Positions 26,001 through 36,899 of a stretch of 64,000 bases of DNA are shown piece after piece. Position 1 is the first letter of the stretch. Each line of letters begins with the position of its first letter. Source of the DNA: Drosophila pseudoobscura (Eukaryota > Arthropoda > Insecta > Diptera > Drosophilidae); NCBI RefSeq assembly GCF_009870125.1, contig NC_046681.1, forward strand, positions 12,971,001 to 13,035,000, read 5' to 3'. The position numbers and the translations under genes were made by a program. The notes under the pieces are model-generated. The model searched no databases. It saw only the letters and a list, made by a program, of their open reading frames with translations, and was not told the DNA's origin.

Positions 26001-29000
26001 TTGCAATATTTGCAGCCAAAGCCAAAGCCGAAGCCAAAACCAAAACTAAGCTGGCAACAACAATGGGAGCGGGCAAACTCTTGAAATCAAAACTAAAAAT
26101 TCTGAAAGTCACATAGCAGAAAGTTTTCCATGCAGGTATCGTAGATCCAACGAGAGACTGCCAAAGTCTGTGACTGTTTGCTTAAATGATTTCGCAGTTT
26201 TCCTTCTTCTTTTTTTTCTCTCCACAGACTTTGCCCGTTTTTCTTTTTTGTTTGCCAGTTTTGTTCTTTTTCCTTTTATATTACTCGTACTGGTACTGGT
26301 ACTGGTACTGGTACTCGTATTTTCTTCGTTTGTGTGCCGCATAAAACTAATATTGTGCAGTGAGTTTATTGGAATTTCAGCGCAGAGAAACTTCTAACAG
26401 GTAGTATCTTGTAATTTTATGGAGTTGGCTGCAAGATGTCTGGAACGGGACTTATGGAAATCGCTGCCAGAAATGTCGTAAAATCAAGTCAGACCACGCA
26501 TTCCGAAAACGGCGTTAAACTCCCCGACAAACTTCGTCGACGGATTTTGTCTTGCGGTTAGTTTCTGGCAATTCTGCGGATGACACACCGCAAAAACCTA
26601 CAAAAAGTCCCCAAATGGGGGACTGAAATTGTTATCCACATTAAACAGGTCGCTGCATGTGCTCGGCAGTTGCGTATCTGCCGGATTCGCCTTCTACGTG
26701 ATCCGTATTTGGCATGCAGGACACGTGGCCCCTGGCCCTATCAATGGGTATTTTCGTTGGCTGCGCATCGATGGCTCTAATTAATGTTTAAACTGTGACT
26801 TTTATTATTCAGTGGCTTCACCAGTACGTTCTGTCCGTTCTGGCCGTAAAAACTAAGCATCACCAGTGAAATGATTTTGTCGAGCTCAATACTCAATGCT
26901 TGCAATGCCCCACATTTTCCTGTGCTATAGAGGGCAGGGCAGGCATGCTCTCCCTAGTATCACTCTCGAAATTGAGAAAGATAGTAAAGAAAGTTCTTTC
27001 ACTTACATAGAATTCATTCGTTTAATTCATTATTATTTATCAGACGAATTAGGCAGATATCCGACAAGAAAGATTGTTTGCCGAAGATTGTATTTAAGAA
27101 TGTAGCGATTCCAAATTGTAAGCACATTGATAGAAGGATAACTTTTTCGGAGTCCAATATTAGTTTCTATGCATTAATTAATAAATATACATTTTAAAGC
27201 TCATGTTGTTAGTCCATTTCAGATGACCGCAAAAACGCATTGTGTCCACTTGAGGACTTATCCGGTGCCCATTGATGAGTGGATGTTCGAAGCTCGTTAG
27301 TGGAGTGGCTGGCCCACCGTGTGGCTGGTTGGTTGGTCCTTTGGTAATCCACTCGCAGAGCTGGGCTGAGCTGAGCGTGGAGCAGGGACCCGTCAAGTGG
27401 CGTCGCCGGCTCTGTCAAAAAGGAAACGATATCAAGTGCCTCAATCAAGTCAAACTTGCAATATAAATTCAAACATTTTCAATTCAATGCATTTCTGTGG
27501 TTGTTGCCAGTCAATCGTTGGCAATTCTATGAATATTCCTCTTCCATTACTATCCCCGAGTCTCCCTCTCCACCTTGGTCTGGGTCTGGGTCTGGCACAG
27601 GGATACAGACGGGCATTTGATATCCTTTCTCTGCCTCCATCACTGCCAAATTGCAGCGTTTCTATCAAAATGCTGCTGCTCCGTCTTGCAGTTGTTGGTA
27701 TTTTTGTTTTTACAGCAACATTTACCTGAGCAGGTGAATTTCAATTCATTGCCAGACGGACCTATCCCCTACCTTTGCCCCTATTACCAGACACGCCCTC
27801 CGACCAACCCGACCAACGCGGTTTATGCAATAAATTGGATTGCTTTTGGTTTTGGCTTTTGGTCCTTTACAGAGCAGCACATTTTCGTATTTTCTATTAC
27901 TATTATTATTCGTATAATAATATATGTATGTATCTTATATATGTACATATGTATTTAATTTAATTGTATTTGAAATATTTGATAAGCAAATTTCATTGAA
28001 TGTAGAATTCTTGAAAGCTTACTGCTTAAGCAGGTACGATTTAATTATAATAAGGCAAAGTATATTGAATATTTATCGTAAAATCTCTAATCTCGATACA
28101 AGTATTTATACCATTCCGTAGTTCTACTCTTCAATTAATTCAATTAATTCCAGTTAATTTCAATCGTTAGGGCTAGTTCATTATCCAAAAACACAACAAC
28201 CCCATGTCAAAGTATCCAACTTCCAATCAGCTCCGAGGAACTTATTCTGCGCGCTAAACGGACCAAAGGTCTTAAATATCCTGTGCTTGTGCGTCCTTGG
28301 GACTTGGGACCCACAGAGCAGCCTCCCACCGTCGCACCACCCACTTCTTGGCTGCCACAACTTGAGTTAATTTAATAAATCTTGAACAACTGAATAAGCT
28401 TTAAATTAATGACCCTGTAAAGTTCATATAAATTATTACGTTATCTCAAGCATTTTCAGTGAAACACCAGGCACCCACCTCCGGACCCCGGACCCCAGAC
28501 CCCATGCTCTCAACCCCAACCTCCAAGCCCAACTGGCAGCTGACACGTGGTGGCAAAATATGCCAGCCATACGAGCACACACACTCACACACACACACAC
28601 AATGCCTGCCTGCCGCTGCCCCGCCAAATGATTTCTCATTTCCAATCCCGTCAGCAGCAGCGGCAGCATCAGGCTGGGGCCACATACTCGTATTTTTTAT
28701 TCCTTCCGAAATCAAATTTGTATCAATTACAATTGCATTAACATATAATTTGTGATCGTCTCGGATTTCTGGGCAGCAGCTGGCTGAGGCCCAAAATGAA
28801 TATTTAAGTGCCTCCGAATGGGCCGAGCTTTAACGCTGATATTAGAGCACGTATCGAACGGAGAATACTTTACTGGCTTTAATCTTATTACTCTTAACCA
28901 CTTCATAAATGCAAAACACTCTCCTGAAATAGTAAATTAAATCTGCAAGTGTTGGCCAGTATGAGGTAAACGAGATTATTCCTATTCGATTAAACCATTA

Positions 29001-30000
29001 CCAAATTATTTTAAGAACATACTTCCATATGTATTTCCCCTGGTACACAGTGACACTGCCAGGGCCAGTGCCAGCGCCATGCCGATGGCAAACCAATAAC
29101 AAATTAACAAATCAAACCTTTTGGGGCCTTGACACAACTTCGCACCAGCTGCGGCAGAAAATCAACAAAGGAGCCTGGCCTGCCTCGACAAGTTCGGGTC
29201 CATATGAAGAGCTCAAGTAGATTACTGGGCAAACAAAGGCTACATGGTAGTGGCCTTACTCTGACAGAAAGGCGGCCGACTGCCAAGGAGTGGATGTGAT
29301 GTGGCTGCTCTCCTTCGGCGACCCAATTTCCATATACTCGTACGAGTATGCGGCAGATGGCGGTTTTTGGCTTAACTAGCCAAAACTTGGCTTCAAGTTT
29401 GCGGCCAAGTCAAACAAACGAAACCGATAGAGAAGGCGAAGTAGAAGTAGAGGGAGAAGGTTTGTCAAAAGGAGAATTGCGGCGGAGGAGGAAGAGCTTG
29501 ATTCGACACTCTACCATTGGGGATTCAGACCTCAGGTTCAACTTCCAGGGCAGGGCCAGGACCCACGACCCACTGCGGTTTCAGCCAAACAGGAACCAAG
29601 TTGGCGACCACAAACTGGCGGAGCCAGCAGCTAATATTATTGAATAAAATTGAATTTTCCCAGCGTTATTGTTGCTGCGAAATTATTAAAACATGACTCC
29701 GGGATTGTAGCCGGGATTCTCGGTTTTCCGTTTTCGGGCTTCTGTTCTCCTCTCCCTTCTCTTGGCAACCCACTCGTCCTGTGGCTTGGCAAGGATTTCG
29801 CTACGACTGCAGCATGGATAATTCAATTATTTCTGAAGTAGACTCTATTCCAAAAGCGGAAGATGCCAAATTGCAATACTTTTGCAATTATGCAGAACAA
29901 TTTCGCCCTGCCACTGATTGCAACTTGCGATATTATTTTTCATAAGTAGAAGCTAGATTCCAGTTCCCCAGATTCCGGAACCCCAGTTTCGACCGTCACA
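20046..30000. other. Gene desert, simple repeats
   Basis: No gene supported. Elements seen are CA tracts at about 22560-22620 and 22810-22825, a (TACTGG)n run at 26286-26318, a G/T-rich block around 27575-27600, and CA repeats at about 28580-28600. Frames here are under about 130 codons, often begin at non-ATG codons and give low-complexity translations. The 23-26 kb portion is AT-rich and otherwise featureless by eye. Confidence 0.5.
26286..26318. repeat. (TACTGG)n hexanucleotide array
   Basis: Five near-perfect units of GTACTG, flanked by ACTCGTA on both sides. The same GTAC-rich hexamers appear at 37685-37719 (GAGTAC) and about 53581, which suggests a recurring simple-sequence class in this region. 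Confidence 0.85.
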
Positions 30001-30109
30001 CTCACTTTGGCGTGAAATTTGGAACGAATGAATTAAATTCGAACAGTGAACATAACTATTTTGGTGGAATTTGGCCACTTAATCGTAAGACCTCAAAGTA
30101 CATGGAACA

Positions 30110-30369
30110 ATGCTTTTGCTGCATAAATATCTCTTCTTAACTTTGATACTGAGCGTCTGGTTTCTTCTCTCAAATGGCCACATATGTAAGTAAATAATAC
30201 AAATAGTAAAAAATCGAATAGACAAGATTACTTTTCAGCTTGCAGGGACAACACAGGGGAGTGTCGAGAACGCTGTCCAGCAGATATGAGTTATATACGC
30301 AACAGAGCGGAGTGTATGGAGGACTTCTCCCGGCCGTTACTCTGTTGTGTGAAAGATTTATTCGGCTAA
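30110..30369 (+). CDS. Secreted cysteine-rich peptide, copy 1 (68 aa)
   Basis: Two exons, 30110-30185 and 30239-30369, with a 53-nt intron (GTAAGT...TTTTCAG, phase 1). Exon 1 encodes a 25-residue leader with a strong hydrophobic core (LFLTLILSVWFLLS). The intron falls just before the first cysteine, so exon 2 encodes the whole mature peptide of about 43 residues. Its six cysteines have the pattern C-x6-C-x3-C-x12-C-x9-CC. The closing CC resembles the beta-defensin-like layout more than the insect CS-alpha-beta defensin layout. AATAAA at 30503 follows. No family name is recognised. A tiny two-exon secreted peptide in a tandem array suggests a male accessory-gland (seminal fluid) or immune-type peptide; this is inference. 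A second ATG at 30102 is out of frame, so 30110 is the start that yields the signal peptide. Confidence 0.75.
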
Positions 30370-30502
30370 GCGACGCCCCGGAGCATCATAAGCTTGAACT
30401 AAAATCGGCAGTACCTGTTGGACGTACCTAGTTCAAAATATTAACTAGAAACGTTTATAAACGCTTAAACCGTGTCTATATATGTTTTCATTTTATATAC
30501 AA

Positions 30503-30508
30503 AATAAA
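30503..30508 (+). terminator. Poly(A) signal of copy 1
   Basis: AATAAA lies 134 nt after the stop. A related AAAATAAAC string follows copy 2, consistent with the duplicated unit including the 3' untranslated region. Confidence 0.6.
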
Positions 30509-30593
30509 CCATTCATGTAATTAATTTTTAAAAGGTTTCTATATATGAATTTTAATTCAGTCAAATGACAAAAGAACAACTGTGGACCGCAAT

Positions 30594-30892
30594 TTTCATA
30601 CCCGATACTCGAATTATAGAAATATGTTATATTTGTGGTGAAAGTGGGTGACACTCAGAAGGAACCATTTCCGACCCTATAAAGTATATATATTCTTGAT
30701 CAGCATTAATAAGCAAAGACCGAAAAAGCAGGTTCGTAGAGAATGACCATATCTACCACACTACAGCAACAGATCGGATCTTTATTGTAGCCAAGAGCAG
30801 ACACATAAATTACATAAATCATAAGCTCACATATTTACTGACTGAGTACCGGGTATAAAGTAGAGCCGCGGCCCTCGCCGCGGTTCACAAAG
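30594..30892. mobile_element. INE-1/DINE-1-like repeat fragment
   Basis: The stretch begins TTTTCATACCCG, contains the widespread Drosophila block CCGACCCTATAAAGTATA with ATATTCTTGATCAG, and ends near ACCGGGTAT followed by a small GC-rich hairpin (CCGCGG...CCGCGG, about 30865-30885). From memory this resembles the non-autonomous INE-1 (DINE-1, Helentron-type) family; I could not run a repeat search. It lies between copies 1 and 2 of the peptide genes and probably separated them after duplication. The ends are approximate. Confidence 0.55.
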
Positions 30893-31096
30893 TTCCCCTC
30901 GTGCTACTATAAATACGACGGAAATTATCTTAAATAACAGATGGTCTTCGCCAATATCTTACACAATACATTGACCGACACATTCCAAAGGGTTATGTCA
31001 ACTGTAAAAAATGAATTGGATTCCAAGTGTTAGAAGAACTCTCAAAGTAGGATTTAGCCACTGAATCTGAAGTCTTCAAAGTACATTGAACAATGG

Positions 31097-31457
31097 CTAC
31101 TGCTGCATAAATATTTCGTTTTAACATTCCTTTTGAGCGCGGGTATTCCTCTCTCGAACTGTCAATATAAGTATATAAGTAAGTAATATAAGTCAAATAA
31201 GTAAGAAAAAAATACCACTACGACGACGTCCCAGAACTTTTTTATATAATATGTATATATTAAATATGCAATTTTAATTTACAGGTTGCAGGATGAAAAC
31301 AGGATACTGTGCCGAGACTTGTCCAAAAAAATGGGGTGCTATAAATATGAGATATGAGTGTGTGGAAGACTGGAGTAATCCCTTAATGTGTTGCGTAGAA
31401 AATTGGATCTGGATGGATAAACCAATCTCCAATCTAAGCGTAGCTCTAGGATGTTGA
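31097..31457 (+). pseudogene. Cysteine-rich peptide, copy 2, no in-frame AUG
   Basis: Open frame from 31097 to 31178, a 106-nt intron (GTAAGT at 31179, acceptor ACAG at 31281-31284) and exon 2 at 31285-31457. The leader frame (LLLHKYFVLTFLLSAG) and the mature part are intact. The mature part has the same spacing as copy 1, C-x6-C-x3-C-x12-C-x9-CC, plus a longer tail ending in a seventh cysteine. Relative to copy 1 there is one extra base right after the ATG at 31093. That ATG therefore reads into a stop after five codons, and the signal-peptide frame has no ATG between the upstream TAG (31055-31057) and 31097. Either the gene is newly dead, it uses a near-cognate start or an upstream exon, or the base is an assembly error or polymorphism. 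Preservation of everything else argues for a recent event. AATAAA lies at 31543. Confidence 0.65.
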
Positions 31458-31542
31458 GCCTGCGAAGTTCATTTTCATACGCCTGTAGTACCTAGTTAAA
31501 ACCGATTAATCAAGGAACGTATCGGATCGATCCTGCCCAGAA

Positions 31543-31548
31543 AATAAA
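31543..31548 (+). terminator. Poly(A) signal of copy 2
   Basis: AATAAA lies 86 nt after the copy 2 stop, within a string shared with the region after copy 1. Confidence 0.5.
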
Positions 31549-31678
31549 CATACTTAACTTGAACATTAAACCATTTGTGTCAATTGTTATGTCAATTGTA
31601 ACGAATGAATTAGATTCGAGGTGCTATAAGAACTTAAAAAGTGGTACCGAATCGCCAATCCTCGAAGCACTTGGAACT

Positions 31679-31948
31679 ATGATGAGGCTGAATAGGTATA
31701 TTTTTATGTCTTTGATGTTAAGCGTATTGTTTTCTTTCTCCAACGGAGACAGACGTAAGTAAATAGTACCCGAATGAACACTACTAATTATACAACTTTA
31801 ATTACCAGCTTGTAAAGGCAACGGAGGTGAATGTGTGCCAATCTCAAAGGTACCCAACCAATGTGCAAAAATGGAACGGCATCCCTACCTAACATTTGAG
31901 TCGTCCGATTGTTCGAACAACGAACTGTGTTGTATTCACGTAATTTAA
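31679..31948 (+). CDS. Secreted cysteine-rich peptide, copy 3 (71 aa)
   Basis: Exons 31679-31754 and 31809-31948, separated by a 54-nt intron (GTAAGT...ACCAG, phase 1). Exon 1 is exactly the length of that in copy 1 (76 nt) and begins with two ATG codons. The leader is hydrophobic (IFMSLMLSVLFSFS). The mature peptide of about 46 residues has six cysteines in the pattern C-x6-C-x9-C-x15-C-x5-CC. The first loop and the closing CC match copies 1 and 2, but the three middle spacings differ. The frame is open further upstream, to 31559, without any ATG, so 31679 or 31682 is the start. The homology evidence is the shared upstream block, the intron position just before the first cysteine, and the final CC. 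It is likely a fast-evolving paralogue. Function is unknown; seminal-fluid or immune-type peptide is inference. No canonical AATAAA was seen nearby (AGTAAA at about 31974). Confidence 0.7.
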
Positions 31949-32006
31949 TTGGAACAGATGCTCAAAGTTCTACAGTAAATACGACTAAAGTTACCCCAAG
32001 CTCCCA

Positions 32007-32165
32007 ACCAATACTTCAAAGAGTTATTCCCATTGTATTAGATTCCGAGTGCAATAAGGACCATAAAAGGGGACTTAGCCACTGAATTAAACATCTTCAA
32101 GGTGCATCCAACATGGTTTTCCTGGATAAACGTCTGTCCATTATGTCGTTATGCAATGTCAGCAA
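32007..32165 (+). pseudogene. Copy 4 remnant: promoter and first exon only
   Basis: The sequence from about 32007 repeats the block found before the other copies (ATTAGATTCCGAGTGC, TTAGCCACTGAATT, TCTTCAAGGTGCAT). It reaches an ATG at 32113 followed by a leader-like string (MVFLDKRLSIMSLCNVS) that aligns with the copy 1 leader. The similarity then stops, with no donor at the expected place and no cysteine-rich exon. The frame continues open to 32652 (179 codons) through unrelated sequence. Best read as a truncated copy; a chance-extended new coding frame is possible but weakly supported. Confidence 0.5.
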
Positions 32166-35100
32166 AAAGGATAAAAGTCTCAGGGGTTTTTCTACTATGA
32201 TGAAGACCACATTTGGACTTATCAAAGTGCCTCAAACATCGCCTTCATACGAGTATTTACCACTTCTTCATTGGCAGCTGGCTGCTCAATTGAATATCGA
32301 AAGGCTCCCAGAATTGTTCCCATTTTCCATTGACATTTCCCTTTCGGCTGCAATCCGGTCCGCATCAATGGAACGCCTCAAAGTAAATATCCAGCTGCAA
32401 ATCCACAAATCAAATGCAATCAATTCAAATTTCACACTTCAATATTCATTAGAAATGTATTTTGCATTTTACAATTGCAATGTAGATGAAACCGCCAGCC
32501 AGAGGCAATCGCCTGTCTGGCTCACTGGCTCACTGGCTGACTGTGGCTGGAGGTCCATGCTCTCTTCCCTAGCCCGAACCGAGCCGGCAAGGACCCAGCG
32601 TCTCAGCATCTCAGTCCGGGTATCGTTACTCAGTTGCACAAAACGAGCATAAGAAATGGAATGGAATTTTCAGCAAAATTAGCTGCCAATTGTTTTCAAT
32701 GCACAGCGTCGACATTCAGCTGATAAATTGAGAGCGAACAGAGAACGGAAATTGTGCCAAACCAAGCAAGAAATTTCAAATTGCCAACATCTGTGCGCTG
32801 CAGTTCGGGGCTCCTGCGCTTCTGGTTATCCCAGCGCAATCCCAGTTGCTGCCACTTAAAGTGCGATACTTTAATGGAGCTGCCTAATTTATACATAATT
32901 TATAACAATTAAAGCGGCATAACCTTGCGTCGGTTCATGCGGCGTATGCGCAATGAAAAACTACGGGCAGCCGCAAAATGTCAGACCAAAGGTGGACCCC
33001 ACATACATATACATAGTCGCATATATTTGTATGTACATATATGTTTTTGTGTGTTGTAGTGCCGTGCACATAACTTAATTATGCAGAAGTGTAAATGTTG
33101 CTAACAAACACTCACACACCCAGACACCCGGACATACTCGCACTCGTAGAGGTACAGGAATAGGGACAGGGACAGGGACCGAGTGGTTCCAGGACTGCTA
33201 AGTTTGTCCGTGTGGCAGACGATGCGCCGCTTGAAGTCTTTCCATAAGCTCAAAGTTCATAATAGGATTTAGTTAGTATAGCTTGTTGGTGTAGTTTTTG
33301 TTGCCACTGCTGGTGCTCCTAGTGCTCCTGGTCCTGCTCCTGGTCCTGGTCCTGCTGAATATGATGATGATGATGATGCATGGCAGTTCTAGTCGGTTGC
33401 TCCTCCTCTGCCTTTTTCTTTTGTCATCTGATGAACTGTGGGAAGCCCCAGCAAAATTTTCCACATAATTTCATTCAAAGTTATTCTTGCATATATTTGC
33501 AACAACAATTGGGATTCTTGTGTTAACCAAATTAGAAGAGAGTGTGGAGAGTCCAGGGCTCGCCTGACAATGGGCCCTCAAAAGTTAATTGATTAAATTA
33601 TTATTAATTAAGTTTGAAATAACTTTTACTTAAATTGAAGCTGGTACAGTACTGCAATTTCATTGAGCATTAAGTTTACGAAAACTTATTAGAAGTCGAA
33701 ATAAAAGCTAGACTCATGGACGAAGATTTGGATACCATTGCAGGTAGACTTGCAGATCTACTGTACAATTGATTAAGACCGTTGCATTCAGTCGTAGATT
33801 TTTAAGGATTTTGTCCACAGTTCCGACGTAATGTTAAATATGGTCACTCTGGCTTGCCTACGCTGTGTGCTGTGTGCACTGTAGACCAGACCAGCTGAAC
33901 CTGCTGTGTGGCATTTGCTAAGTCTCGCTGCCCCTCGCTGAAAATATAAATTATGCACACAAGGCAAAAATGGCAGGACGAGGAATACTTAGCAGAGGAG
34001 GAGGTGGAGCTCCTCCAACGGCTGAGCAAAATGGGGCATGACTGTGTATGGTGCATCTTATAATTCTTGCACGAAAATAATAGCGGCCTAAATGTTTTGC
34101 ATGTGATAATGGAAATTTATGAGTGACAGGCACGGCAAGAGGCCTACAGCTATGCGAGTACAGTGTACCGTACCGGTGTTATCGCTGGTCATACATATTT
34201 AAAGGGCACTCTCTGTTGACCACAGAAACCACAGCTATCAACTTTGTCTTGGCTCTACCTCGTCGGCCTATTAGTCCAAGCCACACGCCGCATGTCGTAA
34301 GCCCACTCTGTCTTCAGTTCCGCCTCCACTTGCGGCATCTCCGCTGGCTGGCTCTTCAGCAGCAGCAGCAGCATCATCATCGGTTCTGCTGATGCTACTG
34401 ATGCTACTGACTGCGTAATGTATTGATAAACATTAAAAGCCAATCAGCGTAATGGGTTGTGAAGTGGAGCTGGCATCCCATACCGCTCTCTCATTCAACA
34501 TACTTCATTTTCAACAGCTCATAAAATTGCAATTGGCTTTGAGCTGCCTCTTCGCTCCTCTTCTCTCTGGCACTTTCCTTTCCCTTCGGAAAATGTCGCA
34601 GTCACATATGTGCTTAATTAAGTGAATAAATTGATATTTGGTGCGAGTTTATGACTGCAATGCAGTCATTGCAGTTGTGCCCCGATTATATACTTATCCA
34701 CACTTACTTGCACATTAGCCCCTGCTTGGCAAAGTGCCTGACTTTGTGGGGCGTATACTTAATGTACTTGAAGGGATTTCATATATTCTTTACTCTGGCT
34801 CCCCATATCCCTCTTATATAAACGTGCATAGAAAGATATTGGATAATCTAACTTAGGTATTTAAATGCATATTTTCTGAAATAGGACCCACCCTCTGCAA
34901 AGTATTTTGAGATATATGTATAAACCTAGTTTATTGTTAATACATAATTAAACTCTAATACCATTCATGCGTACCTTATGATGCATTTCATAATTAAAAT
35001 AGTTATTTAATCACAGCCCACTCGAGGCCTGACCTACTTACATATATGCATTGAAATGTATTTATAATTTTCTGTCCATCATTATTCGAGTCTACTAAAT

Positions 35101-36868
35101 TTTGTGATTATTTATCACCCATCTAAATAGTCCATCGTCTGGCTGCGAACCTTGGCCAACAGGCACCACAGGGAACCATCCACAACCAGGATAACCGGGA
35201 GAACGACAACAACTGGCTGTTTAGCATACCACGTAGCCGGAGGGGAAATTTAATTAATTTACTCCGCCGCCTCGTCTTCCTGCACACATTTGTCTCAGGG
35301 CCTGGACAAGCCATAAACTGAAAAGTTACGAGTACTCGTATTTTCAGCAGCTGCAACTACTTCATTATGTGACTGATGATGTACAGCGGACTACTACTCA
35401 GGAAGTTATCAGACTTTTTCACCCGTTTCTCTCGTCTCGTGACGGGCTTTGTCTCGGCGCTAGAGTGGATGGACGGATGCAGGGCCAGCCACCAGCCGCC
35501 AGCCGAGGAGGCATCCGCTTGTCTTTATGGCAGCCAAGTAGCTGCAAACTTTGCGACGTTAGAGGCAAAACTGCAGAAAGGCAACCAAGTGTCGGCCAGC
35601 GAGCGGGGTACGACTAAAACAAAAATTGGCATATAAAAAGTTTTTTAATGAATGGAATTAGTGTTTGAGCTGCACCGACTTTGTTAAATCGTCCGAGCAG
35701 CATCTCGGAAGTCCTCTCAAAATCCCTCTCCGGCATCAGTCTCGAGTCACTTTTGGCATGCCATCAGCATCGGCGGAAGCGGCTCCTCGGCCCACTTCTC
35801 CTCCTGTTTCTATTCCTGTTCCTGTTACAGGGCTAACTAAATTAGCGCTTATTAGTGCCAGTTGGTCAAACTTTTCAGAGATTTTCCTTTTTTGTTTTTC
35901 ACTTTTCTACTCGTCATAATTTCCCCAGAGCACGACCACTGAGACCCATTCTCTAATTGTTTCAAATTGACTTTTATACGACTGGATGTGCCGCAAAATG
36001 ATTGCACTGCAGCACGGAATCCAAAGCGAGGATTGTGTGTGAGTTTTTGAAATACTTGAAAAATGTTTGGAGTTAACTTGAAGATATCAAGGAATCAATT
36101 TGATGTATGTACTTCCGGTTGGATGGTATGTATGGTTAAATGGTAGATGGCAAGGAAGATGCAAGAAGCTCAAACGTCACAGCAATCAAAATTTTAGTAG
36201 ACAATGCCTATAGTAGACTAGATCAAAATCCTTTTTTCCATATATTGCTTCTTCTACATGCTTTTCGTTGTGTATTTTGGACATGCAGCAACTACATAAA
36301 TACTAACGAGTATGAACACTATATCCATACATATGTCGATATCCGTATATTCCTATGGCAATTTAAAGCCGCCTGTCAACTATAATTCACTTTGTTCTGC
36401 AGCTCAAAATTGTCATAGCTATCCTTGGCCAAAAATTTCGATGCGGCTTTACCTTATTGGAATACATGCACACATGGACACGACCTGCATTATAATCCAA
36501 GATCTCGGCGTAGCTCCCCAGAGGCAACGGCAACAGCAACCACAACCAAATAAAGGAAAAAAAAAACTAAAAATAAATTCAACCAAAAAGCCGCAAAAGA
36601 TATCAATGAACAATCGATGCTGCTGCAGACCAACCACAGCCGCCTGTACCCGCCGGCATACCTCTACCGATTGCGGCAAAAAGGCAACTATCTATCGATG
36701 GAGATACTGATACATGCACGTCCTACAGTCTTACAGTCTCACAGATAGAGATAGAGATACAGATACAGTTTCATTCAACGGAGGGAGAGTGTGGTCGTCG
36801 CAGTGAATTTGTAAAATACGTGACAAACATTTTCAATTTGGTGGCTATCCTTGGCTCCCACTCCTTAG

Positions 36869-36899
36869 CATCATCATCAACATCATCATCATCATCATC
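36869..36899. repeat. (CAT)n trinucleotide run
   Basis: About ten CAT units with one interruption, in non-coding DNA. A complementary ATG run occurs at 33358-33379. Confidence 0.85.
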
